The notes below the pieces were generated by a model. It was not told the origin of the DNA. It did not search any database and saw nothing but the letters and a program-made list of their open reading frames with translations. The position numbers and the translations under genes were made by a program. This document shows positions 1-8,874 of a stretch of DNA of 64,000 bases, piece after piece. The first letter of the stretch is position 1; every line of letters begins with the position of its first letter. This DNA is from Sulfitobacter sp. F26169L. Lineage in GTDB: Bacteria > Pseudomonadota > Alphaproteobacteria > Rhodobacterales > Rhodobacteraceae. Location: positions 32,281 through 96,280 of the forward strand of contig NZ_JAPMLP010000009.1 of the NCBI RefSeq assembly GCF_026410285.1, given 5' to 3'.

Positions 1-1256
1 GGTTGGGCTTCAAAGACTATAACCTGATGGCCCCGCTCGGCTGCGACCCGCGCAGCTTCCAGCCCCGCAGGCCCCGCGCCGATAATCACTACTTTGCGTT
101 TCGTTTGGGCAGGGGGGATATCGTGCGGCATTGTCAATTCACGACCCGTTGCAGCATTGTGAATGCACAGGGCGTCTCCCGCCTGATAAATCCGGTCAAG
201 GCAATAGGTCGCGCCGACACAGGGGCGGATGTCTTCTTCGCGCCCTTCCATAATCTTTCTGACGATATGCGGGTCAGCCATGTGCGCGCGGGTCATGCCG
301 ACCATATCCAGCAACCCCGCCTCTATCGCGTGGCGGGCGGTGGCCACATCGGGGATGCGGGCGGCGTGGAAGGTCGGCATGCCGGTCAGCTTTTTGACCT
401 CTCCTGCAAAATCCAGATGCGGTGCGCTGGCCATGCCCTGAACGGGGATCAGATCTGTCATCGCGGGGTCTGTATGGATGCGCCCGCGGACCACATTCAA
501 AAAATCAAGCTGGCCCGTTGCGGCCAAGCGTTTTGAAATTTCCAGACCGTCCTCGGCAGTTATGCCACCCTTTTGTGCTTCGTCAGCAGTGTAGCGGAAC
601 CCGACGATAAATTCAGCACCGACCCGCTTTCTGACTGCGGCCAATACATCCAGCGGGAAGCGCATGCGGTTTTCCAACGTATCGGCACCGTAGGGGCCGA
701 CCAGATCGTTGGTCAGGGGCGACCAGAACTGATCAAGCAGGTGGCCGTAGACTTGCAGTTCAATCCCGTCCATCCCGCCTGCTTTCATACGTTCGGCAGC
801 ATCTGCAAAATCCGTGATGATCCTTTCGATGTCCCAATCCTCGATCAGTTTTGGAAATGCACGGTGCGCGGGTTCGCGGTGTTTTGAGGATGAGACCGAC
901 GGCAACCAGTCGCCCTTGTTCCATGTTGTGCGCCGCCCCAGATGGGTAAGCTGGATCATCACGGCACATCCGTGTTCATGGCAGCCGTCCGACAGGTTTT
1001 GGATCCACGGCACGACCTCATCTTTATAGGCAAGGATGTTGTTGAATACCGGTGGGCTGTCTTTTGATACCGCAGCGGATCCCGCTGTCATCGCCAGCGC
1101 AACTCCCGCTTTCGCGCGCTCTTCGTGGTAGGCGCGGTAACGCTCTTTGGGCATACCATCTTCGGGATAGGCAGGTTCATGGCTGGTTGTCATGATCCGG
1201 TTTTTCAGCGTCAGGTGTTTGAGTTTGTACGACTGTAGCAGCGGATCTCTGGACAT
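1..1256 (-). CDS. NADH:flavin oxidoreductase, N-methylproline demethylase-like (3' end beyond window)
   Basis: The reading frame starts at the ATG at 1256 (MSRDPLLQSYKLKHLTLKNR) and stays open to the left edge, so the C-terminus is missing. The first ~370 residues look like an Old Yellow Enzyme type FMN TIM barrel, with PAYPEDGMPKERYRAYHEER, a GGMDGIELQ segment and FRYTADE. They are followed by a Cys-rich stretch (RPCVGATYC) that would hold a 4Fe-4S cluster, and then by a Rossmann FAD/NAD motif (VVIIGAGPAGLEAA). This is the layout of trimethylamine dehydrogenase, dienoyl-CoA reductase and the bacterial N-methylproline/stachydrine demethylases; the CVGATYC form of the cysteine motif is one I associate with the last group. 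It is divergent from the GntR gene at 1485. The substrate is inferred only, and any partner genes would lie to the left of the window. Confidence 0.75.
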   Translation of the reverse strand, partial: MSRDPLLQSYKLKHLTLKNRIMTTSHEPAYPEDGMPKERYRAYHEERAKAGVALAMTAGSAAVSKDSPPVFNNILAYKDEVVPWIQNLSDGCHEHGCAVMIQLTHLGRRTTWNKGDWLPSVSSSKHREPAHRAFPKLIEDWDIERIITDFADAAERMKAGGMDGIELQVYGHLLDQFWSPLTNDLVGPYGADTLENRMRFPLDVLAAVRKRVGAEFIVGFRYTADEAQKGGITAEDGLEISKRLAATGQLDFLNVVRGRIHTDPAMTDLIPVQGMASAPHLDFAGEVKKLTGMPTFHAARIPDVATARHAIEAGLLDMVGMTRAHMADPHIVRKIMEGREEDIRPCVGATYCLDRIYQAGDALCIHNAATGRELTMPHDIPPAQTKRKVVIIGAGPAGLEAARVAAERGHQVIVFEAQ

Positions 1257-1421
1257 CAGGACATTCTCACAATCATCATTCCATGTGTGCTTGTAAATCT
1301 TCTCTCGGCCAGCCTGCCGCAGAATCGGCATGTGTCAAGTTTTCTGTGACGCCGGCATGCACAAAGGCAGGTAGCACTTGTTGCTTGAAGGTCTGCGCAA
1401 GCGAGTTGACACGAATTGAAT

Positions 1422-1446
1422 AAGTGGTCTAGTCATTAGACCACTT
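1422..1446. promoter_or_regulatory. Perfect palindromic operator in front of the GntR gene
   Basis: Ten-base arms AAGTGGTCTA (1422-1431) and TAGACCACTT (1437-1446) flank a five-base spacer with no mismatch. The core reads TGGTC...GACCA, which resembles the TGGT/ACCA half sites bound by FadR-type GntR proteins. A TTGACA hexamer at 1406-1411 just upstream could be the -35 box, which would put the palindrome over the -10 region. Autorepression of the downstream operon by the 1485 regulator is an inference from this placement. The site may also act on the divergent gene at 1256. Confidence 0.75.
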
Positions 1447-1484
1447 GCGAAACGATGGTACGAATACGTTATCTAGGGGGGGAT

Positions 1485-2237
1485 ATGGGCGACGCTGCAT
1501 TTTTGACTGCCCCGACCACACCTCTGGAAAAGGTTGCCCATCGCTCCATCAAAGACGAGGTGGCAGAGCGTTTTGCCACGTTGATCGCATCGGGTGTCCT
1601 GAATGTCGGCGACAGCCTTCCCAGCGAACGCGATCTAGCGGCAACGATGGGCGTCAGCCGTGAAACGATCCGCGGGGCGTTGATGATTCTGTCATCCAAA
1701 GGGATTGTCACAATCGTTCAGGGCGCGCGCACCAGAATTGCTTCGGTAGATGTCGGTGGTCTTGGAGTGTCGGCATTGTCGAATGGACGCGTGACTGACT
1801 ATACGCTGGAGGATGTTCATGAAGGGCGGCTGATGGTGGAGGCACGGGTGGCTGTTCTGGCGGCTGGTCGGGTCGAAAAATCAACGCTTGCCCATCTTCG
1901 TGATTTGATCACCGCGCAAGAAGCGGCACTGCATGATCCGGTACGCTTTTTGATCGCGGACCGTGCGTTTCATACGGCCGTCTATCAATCATGTGATAAT
2001 GCGGTTTTATCTGATCTCGCTACAACGCTTTATTCCTACCAGATGGATCACCGCCGCCGTGCAGTCGCCAAACGGGGTGTCATTGCGCAAAGCATTGCAG
2101 ATCACCGCGTAATCCTGTCTTCACTGGAAGCAGGGGATGGGGACGCACTGGTCGCGGCGCTTGGGATACATGAAAACCGGATTTATGACAGCACGCGCGC
2201 GCTGCTGGCAGCATCAACAACAAGGGCAACAGAATGA
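1485..2237 (+). CDS. GntR family regulator, FCD (FadR-type) subfamily
   Basis: This is a 250-residue regulator. The start at 1485 is preferred over the in-frame ATG at 1455 because AGGGGGG lies directly upstream of it. The N-terminus is a GntR winged helix (LPSERDLAATMGVSRETIRG, then a beta wing around GIVTIVQG). The C-terminal part is an all-helical FCD ligand domain with the usual Asp and His positions (DRAFHTAVYQSC and later DHRVILSSLE). It overlaps denD by 4 bp (ATGA), so it heads the tetronate operon and most likely senses a tetronate or a pathway intermediate. A perfect palindrome sits 38 bp before the start codon and is the obvious candidate operator. Confidence 0.88.
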   Translation: MGDAAFLTAPTTPLEKVAHRSIKDEVAERFATLIASGVLNVGDSLPSERDLAATMGVSRETIRGALMILSSKGIVTIVQGARTRIASVDVGGLGVSALSNGRVTDYTLEDVHEGRLMVEARVAVLAAGRVEKSTLAHLRDLITAQEAALHDPVRFLIADRAFHTAVYQSCDNAVLSDLATTLYSYQMDHRRRAVAKRGVIAQSIADHRVILSSLEAGDGDALVAALGIHENRIYDSTRALLAASTTRATE

Positions 2238-3220
2238 AAGTAACGATCATCGGTGCAGCGGGCATGATTGGCCGCAAACTGGCAGAACGGATCGCGGCAT
2301 CGGGCCAGATCAACGGGCAAAGCGTCGATGCATTGACCTTGGTTGACGTGGTCACGCCCGAAGTTGCCATCGATTTTACCGGCAAGCGGGAGGCATACGC
2401 GGCCGATCTGGCACAAGCGGGGATCGCTTCACGCGTGGTTGCGGACAAACCGGATGTGATTGTGCATCTCGCGGCCATTGTCTCGGGTGAAGCGGAGGCG
2501 GATATGGCGAAAGGCTACCGCGTCAATCTCGACGGCACCCGCGCTCTGCTGGAAGCGATTGCTGCGCATGAGGGGTATTGCCCTCGCGTGATATATGCGT
2601 CTTCGCTGGCAGTGTTCGGTGCACCGTTTCCCGACAAAATTCCTGATGATTATCATCTGACCCCGCTGACCAGCTACGGCGCGCAAAAGGCGATGGGTGA
2701 AATGCTGCTGAACGATTATTCCCGTCGAGGTCTTCTGGATGGGGTCGGCATCCGTTTTCCCACGATCTGCATCCGGCCCGGAAAGCCGAACAAGGCCGCA
2801 TCGGGCTTTTTCTCGGGCATCCTGCGGGAACCGCTGAACGGGCAAGAGGCGATTTTGCCGGTGGATAGGGATGTGCGCCACTGGTTCGCGAGCCCGCGTT
2901 CTGCTGTCGGCTATATCGAACATGCGGCCACGATGGACACGGCACCGCTGGGCGCGCAGCGGTGCATGACCATGCCGGGAGTGAGCGCCACGGTGGGCGA
3001 CCAGATCGAAGCCTTGCGCGCAGTTGCGGGTGACGGGGCTGTTGCATTGATCCGCCACGAAGCCGATGCGACAATTGCCAATATCGTAGCCGGCTGGCCA
3101 CGCGATTTTGATACCGCACGCGCTCTTGAAATGGGCTTTCGTGCAGAAAATTCCTTTCAGGAAATCATCGAGATTTATCTGGAGGATGAGATGGGCCAAA
3201 AAACCCTGAACGGTGCGTGA
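2234..3220 (+). CDS. denD: D-erythronate dehydrogenase
   Basis: This extended-SDR / NAD-dependent epimerase family protein has 328 residues. The N-terminal cofactor loop is GAAGMIGRKL at about residues 8-17. The catalytic YxxxK is Y148/K152 (SYGAQK). In the DUF1537 pathway, DenD oxidises D-erythronate to 2-dehydro-D-erythronate using NAD. The assignment rests on strong resemblance to known DenD proteins (MKVTIIGAAGMIGRKLAERI and a DVVTPE segment after the first strand) and on its place at the head of an operon that also holds otnK, otnC and otnI. Some family members were annotated as UDP-glucose epimerase-like; the neighbourhood argues against that. Translation is coupled to the GntR gene by the ATGA overlap. 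Confidence 0.88.
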   Translation: MKVTIIGAAGMIGRKLAERIAASGQINGQSVDALTLVDVVTPEVAIDFTGKREAYAADLAQAGIASRVVADKPDVIVHLAAIVSGEAEADMAKGYRVNLDGTRALLEAIAAHEGYCPRVIYASSLAVFGAPFPDKIPDDYHLTPLTSYGAQKAMGEMLLNDYSRRGLLDGVGIRFPTICIRPGKPNKAASGFFSGILREPLNGQEAILPVDRDVRHWFASPRSAVGYIEHAATMDTAPLGAQRCMTMPGVSATVGDQIEALRAVAGDGAVALIRHEADATIANIVAGWPRDFDTARALEMGFRAENSFQEIIEIYLEDEMGQKTLNGA

Positions 3221-3277
3221 TGCTGCCGCTTCACCACATTAAAACGACGTAACCAGACACTTTTGGGAGGAACCAAA

Positions 3278-4249
3278 ATGAAACATACAATTTTTGCAGT
3301 TGCAGGCGCGATTGCTACTTTTGCCTTCACATCCGCACAGGCGGAGCAATCCATCGTGATCGGTCATTCGCTGTCACCCACTTCGCACTACGGTCTGGGC
3401 GCGGATGCCTTCATCGCCAAGCTCGAGGAGCTGTCGGGTGGTGAATTCACCGGCGAGCAGGCCCCCGCTGGCCAGTTGGGCGGCGAGCGTGACATGATCG
3501 AAGGCTTACAGATCGGCTCGCTTGATGTCGTCATTACATCCACCGGCCCCTTGGGAAACTTTGTTCCTGAAGTCTATGCGTTGGACCTGCCTTTCCTGTT
3601 CCGCGATTATGATCACGCCCGGGCGGTGCTGGATGGTGAAATCGGTCAGGAACTGCTGAAAAAGATCGACGAAAACCAGTTGGTTGGTCTTGCATGGTCT
3701 GAAAACGGTTTCCGCCATGTGACAAACTCCCAACGTCCTGTTCGCACACCTGCCGATCTGGAGGGGCTGAAACTGCGCACCATGGAAAACAAGGTTCATA
3801 TGGAAGCGTTTTCCCAGATGGGCGCAGCGCCGACACCAATGGCATTCCCCGAGCTGTTTACAGCACTCCAGCAGGGTGTTGTTGACGGGCAGGAAAACCC
3901 TGTGACGGTTATCACCGCATCGAAGTTCTGGGAGGTTCAGGGCCACGTATCTCTGACCGGCCACGTCTATTCACCGGTTGCCGTTCTGGCATCGCCGGTT
4001 CTGATCGACGGTCTGAGTGACGAGCAGAAAGGCTGGTTCTACGAGGCGGCCAAGGCATCGGCAGTGGCCACACGTGCCGAAGTGAACCGGCTGGAAGATG
4101 CGGGCGTTGCCCTGCTGCGCGAGAACGGTATGGAAGTCATCACCGACATCGACAAGGCACCATTCGCCAAACTGGCCGAGCCTGCATACAAGGTTTACAC
4201 CGATCAGTACGGAACCGAACTGGTCGAGCGTATTCAAGCCGTAAAATAA
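3278..4249 (+). CDS. dctP: TRAP transporter substrate-binding protein (tetronate operon)
   Basis: This is a periplasmic DctP-family receptor of 323 residues. The ATG at 3278 follows a GGGAGG ribosome site. A Sec signal peptide of about 22 residues ends at SAQA before EQSIVIGHS. Family hallmarks are GQLGGERDMIEGLQ, the ligand-binding Arg in GLKLRTMEN, and GVVDGQENP. It should capture a small hydroxy acid and deliver it to the DctQM permease encoded next. Given the operon, D-erythronate or L-threonate are the expected ligands (inference). A strong hairpin follows the gene, which would keep receptor mRNA in excess over permease mRNA. Confidence 0.9.
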   Translation: MKHTIFAVAGAIATFAFTSAQAEQSIVIGHSLSPTSHYGLGADAFIAKLEELSGGEFTGEQAPAGQLGGERDMIEGLQIGSLDVVITSTGPLGNFVPEVYALDLPFLFRDYDHARAVLDGEIGQELLKKIDENQLVGLAWSENGFRHVTNSQRPVRTPADLEGLKLRTMENKVHMEAFSQMGAAPTPMAFPELFTALQQGVVDGQENPVTVITASKFWEVQGHVSLTGHVYSPVAVLASPVLIDGLSDEQKGWFYEAAKASAVATRAEVNRLEDAGVALLRENGMEVITDIDKAPFAKLAEPAYKVYTDQYGTELVERIQAVK

Positions 4250-4258
4250 CACAACATG

Positions 4259-4289
4259 AACAGGCGCGGAAAACACCGCGCCTGTTTTT
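4259..4289 (+). terminator. Intrinsic hairpin between dctP and dctQ
   Basis: CAGGCGCGG (4261-4269) and CCGCGCCTG (4276-4284) pair perfectly around a six-base loop, two more A-T pairs extend the stem, and TTTTT follows at 4285-4289. Because dctQ lies only 31 bp further on the same strand, it probably acts as a partial terminator or 3' stabiliser that sets the receptor to permease ratio. Confidence 0.85.
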
Positions 4290-4320
4290 CCGATTTCTCC
4301 AATCTCCATGAGGCACCGCA

Positions 4321-4827
4321 ATGCGCTATTTCCTGCGTCTCGAAGATTTTACGACAGGGCTGGCGCAAAGGCTCTCTATTGCATTTCTGGTTATCGCCGC
4401 TGCGCTGGCGCTATATCAGGTTGTTACGCGGTTCGCCTTTGGCGCGCCTTCGACCTGGTCAGAGGTGATCACCCGCTCCGCGATGATCTGGTCGGTGTTC
4501 TTGGGAGTTGCCGTTGCCTTCAGGCACGGCGCGATGATTTCGGTTGATGTGATCCAGAACGCACTGCCGCCCCGTCTGGGCCTTTGGGTCTATATTCTGG
4601 CCAGTATCGGCTCTTTGATATTTTTCTCTGTCTTGCTGTGGCAAGGGTATCTGATGACCCTGCGGGTTATTCCGCAAAGCCTTGCCGCGCTTGAAGTTTC
4701 AATCGCTTGGGTTTACGCCGCTTTGCCTGTCGGCTCCGCATTCATACTGGTCGCCATTCTGGCGGCAATGGTGCGCGCTGTGCAGGGTGACTGGCTGATC
4801 GCGCGCAACGCGGAAGATGTACAATGA
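4321..4827 (+). CDS. dctQ: TRAP transporter small permease subunit
   Basis: This 168-residue membrane protein has four predicted hydrophobic segments, starting at about residues 18, 54, 90 and 130. It carries the DctQ hallmarks: an aromatic and Arg-rich first loop (YQVVTRFAFGAPSTWSEV) followed by FLGVAVAFRHGAMISVD. It works with the large DctM subunit in sodium-driven uptake. Its last four bases overlap the dctM start (ATGA), so the two are translationally coupled. Confidence 0.88.
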   Translation: MRYFLRLEDFTTGLAQRLSIAFLVIAAALALYQVVTRFAFGAPSTWSEVITRSAMIWSVFLGVAVAFRHGAMISVDVIQNALPPRLGLWVYILASIGSLIFFSVLLWQGYLMTLRVIPQSLAALEVSIAWVYAALPVGSAFILVAILAAMVRAVQGDWLIARNAEDVQ

Positions 4828-6104
4828 ACAGCGCACTTGGTCTTTCACTCGGTATTCTTTTTGTCCTTGGCGTACCTATTGCGGTCGCTATCGGACTTGC
4901 GTCAGTCATCGGGATCGAGGCAAGCGGGCGCTTGCCGCTGTTGCTGGTGGCGCAGCGCATGTTTACCGGCATCGACAGTTTTCCCCTGATGGCGATCCCG
5001 CTGTTTATCCTTGCAGGGAATCTGATGTCGGCGGGGGGTATTTCGCACCGCCTGGTAGAACTGGCAAAATCACTGGTTGGCGGGATACAGGGCGGTCTGG
5101 CCTGCACGTGTGTTCTGACGTGCATGTTGTTCGCCTCTGTCTCCGGATCATCCGTGGCAACAACTTTTGCGATCGGTGCAATTCTGATCCCCGCGATGGT
5201 GAAACACAATTATCCCAAACCGCTTGCCGCTTCTATTCAGGCGTCCTCGGCAGAGCTGGGCGTTTTGATCCCGCCATCTATTCCGCTGATCCTTTACGGT
5301 GTCTCGACAGATACCTCGATTGGTAAGTTGTTTGTCGCGGGGCTTGGACCTGGATTGGTTGTAGCTGGCTCTCTAATGGCGCTGGTTCTGGTCATCTGCC
5401 GCGTGCGCGGCATTGGCAAGGAGGACGGCATGGGCCGCTCCCGCCCAGGTGCCGCGCTGTGGGCCGCGCTGCCCGCTTTGATGGTCCCTGTTGTGATCCT
5501 CGGTGGTATCTACTCCGGCATTTTCACGCCGACCGAGGCAAGTGCCGCCGCCGTTGCTGCCGCACTGATTGTGGGGATGGGCATTTATGGTGAGCTGAAA
5601 TATCACGATCTTCCTGAAATTCTGAAGAAAACGATCATCTCGACTTCCGCGATTATGATTATCATTTCGGCGGCGGCGTTGTTTTCGTTCCTGATCACAC
5701 GCTCCGGTCTGCCCAATGAAATCGCGGCATGGTTCCGCGACGTATTCGAAAGCCGCATTGCATTTCTGCTGGCGGTGAACTTCCTGCTGCTGATCGTGGG
5801 CATGTTCATTGAAACTTCGGCGGCGATCCTTGTTCTGGCCCCAATCCTGACGCCAATCGCGCTCAGTTACGGTGTCGATCCTGTGCACTTCGGTCTGATC
5901 ATTGTGGTCAATCTGGCGCTGGGGATGATCACGCCACCGCTGGGGGTGAACCTGTTTGCCGCCTGCGCCGTCGCCAACCTGCGGGTGGAAAAAATCATCC
6001 CGCAACTCGTCTGGTTTGTGCTGACCGTTTTCGCGGCGTTGATGGTTATCACCTACGTTCCTGCAATCACGCTGTGGCCTGTCGAATGGGTATTTGGAGA
6101 ATAA
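4824..6104 (+). CDS. dctM: TRAP transporter large permease subunit
   Basis: This DctM-family inner membrane protein has 426 residues and about 12 hydrophobic segments. Typical motifs are FPLMAIPLFILAGNLMS, GSSVATTFAIGAILIP, PPSIPLILYGV and GIFTPTEASA in the first half, then a symmetric GMITPPLGVNLFAA in the second. It forms the transport channel of the tetronate TRAP system. The gene ends 3 bp before ltnD, and no terminator is seen between them, which supports transport and catabolism on one message. Confidence 0.9.
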   Translation: MNSALGLSLGILFVLGVPIAVAIGLASVIGIEASGRLPLLLVAQRMFTGIDSFPLMAIPLFILAGNLMSAGGISHRLVELAKSLVGGIQGGLACTCVLTCMLFASVSGSSVATTFAIGAILIPAMVKHNYPKPLAASIQASSAELGVLIPPSIPLILYGVSTDTSIGKLFVAGLGPGLVVAGSLMALVLVICRVRGIGKEDGMGRSRPGAALWAALPALMVPVVILGGIYSGIFTPTEASAAAVAAALIVGMGIYGELKYHDLPEILKKTIISTSAIMIIISAAALFSFLITRSGLPNEIAAWFRDVFESRIAFLLAVNFLLLIVGMFIETSAAILVLAPILTPIALSYGVDPVHFGLIIVVNLALGMITPPLGVNLFAACAVANLRVEKIIPQLVWFVLTVFAALMVITYVPAITLWPVEWVFGE

Positions 6105-6107
6105 TCA

Positions 6108-6992
6108 ATGCTGGTTGATTTTGTAGGCTTGGGGTCAATGGGCCTTGGCATGGCGGTCAGCCTTGTGCGGGCAGGCCATATCGTTCGCGGTTATGATCCT
6201 GATACCGCACGCGTTGACATGCTATGTGCGCAGGGCGGGTCACCCTTTGGTGAAGATGACGCGCAGGCAGATGCGCTTGTCAGTGTTGTTCTGAATGCCG
6301 ATCAAACCCGTGCTGTGCTGTTTGGTGATCAAGATGTGTCACAGCGGCTGCGTGCAACCGGCGTGATCCTCTCTTGTGCTACGGTGTCGCCTGCGTTCGC
6401 AGCCGAGATGGAAGCAGTGGCGAAGGCGCGTGGATTTTCATATCTGGATGCGCCTATTTCCGGTGGCGCGATAAAGGCCGCTGCGGGACAGCTTTCAATC
6501 ATGGCGTCAGGTTCGGCGGATGCGTTCACCACGTCAGCGCCTTTGCTAGAGGCTATGGCAGAGACTGTTCATCGTCTGGGTGATCATGCTGGCGCAGGCT
6601 CTGCGATGAAGGCGGTAAACCAGCTGTTGGCGGGGGTTCACATCGCCGCGATGGGCGAGGCGATGGCATTTGGCGCGTCACAAGGTTTGGACGCCGCACA
6701 AGTGGTTGAGGTGATCTCGGCCTCTGCAGGAACGTCATGGATGTTCGAAAACCGCGCGCCCCATGTAGTGGAGGGTGATTACACCCCGCGCTCCAAAGTC
6801 GATATCTGGCTGAAAGATCTGGGCATCGTGGGCGATATCGCGGCGGCATCGGGCTTGCCTGTGCCAATCAGCGCCAATGCGCTGGCGCAGTTTCGCGCTG
6901 CGTCAGAGGCGGGGCTGGGGCAGGAAGATGATGCCGCGATTGCCAAGTATTTTGCCCGTCAGGGCGGTGTAAAGCTGGTTGGAGATAGCTAA
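6108..6992 (+). CDS. ltnD: L-threonate dehydrogenase
   Basis: This beta-hydroxyacid dehydrogenase family protein has 294 residues. The N-terminal NAD loop is GLGSMG (residues 7-12), the substrate loop is DAPISGGAIKAAAGQLSIMA, and the catalytic Lys is K168 in MKAVNQLLAG. LtnD oxidises L-threonate to 2-dehydro-L-erythronate. The family also includes 3-hydroxyisobutyrate and tartronate semialdehyde reductases, so the specific call depends on its position directly before otnK, otnC and otnI. The stop overlaps the otnK start (TAATG). The presence of both this gene and denD means that two tetronate epimers feed one pathway. Confidence 0.85.
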   Translation: MLVDFVGLGSMGLGMAVSLVRAGHIVRGYDPDTARVDMLCAQGGSPFGEDDAQADALVSVVLNADQTRAVLFGDQDVSQRLRATGVILSCATVSPAFAAEMEAVAKARGFSYLDAPISGGAIKAAAGQLSIMASGSADAFTTSAPLLEAMAETVHRLGDHAGAGSAMKAVNQLLAGVHIAAMGEAMAFGASQGLDAAQVVEVISASAGTSWMFENRAPHVVEGDYTPRSKVDIWLKDLGIVGDIAAASGLPVPISANALAQFRAASEAGLGQEDDAAIAKYFARQGGVKLVGDS

Positions 6993-8227
6993 TGCTCTTG
7001 GGATGTATCGGGGATGATTTCACAGGCTCCAGCGATCTGGCCAATACCCTGGCCAAGGCAGGGATGCGCACCGTGCAGTACAGCGGCATACCGTCAGTGG
7101 CTGCGGGCAGGGACGTGCAGGCTGGTGTTGTTGCGCTTAAATCCCGCTCGATTGCGCCTGCGGAGGCAGTGAAGCAATCGCTTGAGGCGTTGGAGTGGCT
7201 TCAGGCGCAGGGTTGTGAGCAGATATTTTTCAAATACTGCTCGACTTTCGACAGCACGGATCAGGGCAACATCGGACCGGTTGCCGATGCATTGGCCGAT
7301 GCACTGAACGCGCATAAAGTTATCGTATGCCCAGCGTTTCCGGGAGCAGGGCGGTCGGTCTATCAGGGGTACTTGTTTGTTAAAGACGCCTTGCTGAACG
7401 AAAGCGGAATGGAAAACCACCCGCTGACCCCGATGAAGGATGCAAGCCTGCGCCGTCTGATGGCAGCGCAAAGCGCATATTCGGTGGGCCATGTTCCTGC
7501 CGAGGTGGTGTTTGAGGGTGCGCAGGCGATTGCGGCGCGGATGGAGGAAGAACATAGCGCAGGCCACCGGATGATTATCGTTGATGCACTGCGCGATAGT
7601 GATCTGGAGCAGATCGGTGCAGCGGCCAGAGGATTGCCGCTGGTTACGGGCGGCTCTGGCGTGGCACTGGGTCTGCCTGCAAATTTCGGTATCACGCCTG
7701 CAAAAGTACCGTGGCAGCCGCAGACCGGTAAGGCGGCGATCCTGTCCGGTTCATGCTCGACCACGACACGTGCGCAGATCGACTATCATATCGCCCGCTA
7801 CCCGAGCCTGAAAGTTGATCCGGCAGATGTGATTGAGGGAAGGCAAACCCCGCAAGAGGTTGCCCAATGGTTGGCTGAAACCGACGGTCTGCCCCTTGCC
7901 TACAGCTCTGCAAACCCTGACGAAGTCGCCGCCACACAGGCGCGGTTTGGAAGTGACACAGCCGCGCATGCGTTGGAAGAGTTCTTTGGCAAAACAGCGC
8001 ATATTATGGTGAAGCTCGGCGTGTCCCGCATCCTGACCGCAGGGGGCGAAACGTCCGGCGCGGTGGTTGAAGCACTTGAAATCGACAAGCTTGAGATCGG
8101 CCCCGAGATTGATCCCGGTGTGCCAGCCTTGCGCGCCAGTGATACGTTGGTGATCGCGCTGAAATCAGGTAACTTCGGCAGCGAAGATTATTTTGAAAAA
8201 GCGGCAAAAATTCTGGGGCAGGGGTGA
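6992..8227 (+). CDS. otnK: 3-oxo-tetronate 4-kinase (DUF1537 family)
   Basis: The protein has 411 residues, the usual length of the four-carbon acid sugar kinase family (DUF1537). Hallmarks are the N-terminal GCIGDDFTGSSDLA, a middle FKYCSTFDST segment, and the C-terminal ATP-binding region with ILSGSC and TAGGETSGAV. It phosphorylates 3-dehydrotetronate on O4, the step that defines this pathway. It is translationally coupled on both sides: TAATG with ltnD and TGATG with otnC. No residue loss is evident. Confidence 0.93.
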   Translation: MLLGCIGDDFTGSSDLANTLAKAGMRTVQYSGIPSVAAGRDVQAGVVALKSRSIAPAEAVKQSLEALEWLQAQGCEQIFFKYCSTFDSTDQGNIGPVADALADALNAHKVIVCPAFPGAGRSVYQGYLFVKDALLNESGMENHPLTPMKDASLRRLMAAQSAYSVGHVPAEVVFEGAQAIAARMEEEHSAGHRMIIVDALRDSDLEQIGAAARGLPLVTGGSGVALGLPANFGITPAKVPWQPQTGKAAILSGSCSTTTRAQIDYHIARYPSLKVDPADVIEGRQTPQEVAQWLAETDGLPLAYSSANPDEVAATQARFGSDTAAHALEEFFGKTAHIMVKLGVSRILTAGGETSGAVVEALEIDKLEIGPEIDPGVPALRASDTLVIALKSGNFGSEDYFEKAAKILGQG

Positions 8228-8874
8228 TGCGCGAAGCCGAACTGCGTGAGCTGATTTGCCTGTTGGCCAAATCCATGTTCGACCGCGGACTGACGGGCGG
8301 CAGCACCGGTAACATCTCGGCCCGTACAGAGGATGGCGGCCTGCTGGTGTCGCCAACCGGTACCAGTTTCGGGCGGCTTGACCCGGCGCGCCTGTCGCGG
8401 TTTGATGCCGGTGGCGCCTTGATTGACGGCGACCGGCCCACCAAGGAAATGCCACTGCACCAGGCATTTTACGACACACGCAGCACCGCCGGTGCAGTGG
8501 TGCATTTGCACAGCTGCCACTCGGTCGCTCTGTCGACGTTACCAGAGGTGGACGCCGACAACTTCCTGCCGCCGCTAACGCCTTACGGGATTATGAAGCT
8601 GGGGCGCGTGAAGCTGTTGCCATTCTTTATGCCGGGTGATCCGGCCATGGGCGACGCGGTGCGCGGACTTGCAGGAAAGCGTAGCGCGGTGATGCTGGCG
8701 AATCACGGGCCTGTCGTTGCGGCCAAAGATATCGAGGCTGCGTGTAATGCGATTGAAGAGCTGGAAGATACCGCGCGGCTGGCGATGATGCTGCGCGGCA
8801 TGAACGCACGCGGGTTGTCCGACACAGAAGTACAGGCGCTGGTAACCAAATTTGATGTAGAGTGGGATGATTGA
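8227..8874 (+). CDS. otnC: 3-oxo-tetronate 4-phosphate decarboxylase
   Basis: This is a class II aldolase/adducin family protein of 215 residues. GGSTGNISAR near residue 25 binds the phosphate, and the histidines in HLHSCHSVAL with a later ANHGPV segment would hold the divalent metal. OtnC decarboxylates 3-dehydrotetronate 4-phosphate to dihydroxyacetone phosphate and carbon dioxide, delivering carbon to glycolysis. The start at 8227 is in a TGATG overlap with the otnK stop; a GTG three bases earlier is the alternative. Confidence 0.92.
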   Translation: MREAELRELICLLAKSMFDRGLTGGSTGNISARTEDGGLLVSPTGTSFGRLDPARLSRFDAGGALIDGDRPTKEMPLHQAFYDTRSTAGAVVHLHSCHSVALSTLPEVDADNFLPPLTPYGIMKLGRVKLLPFFMPGDPAMGDAVRGLAGKRSAVMLANHGPVVAAKDIEAACNAIEELEDTARLAMMLRGMNARGLSDTEVQALVTKFDVEWDD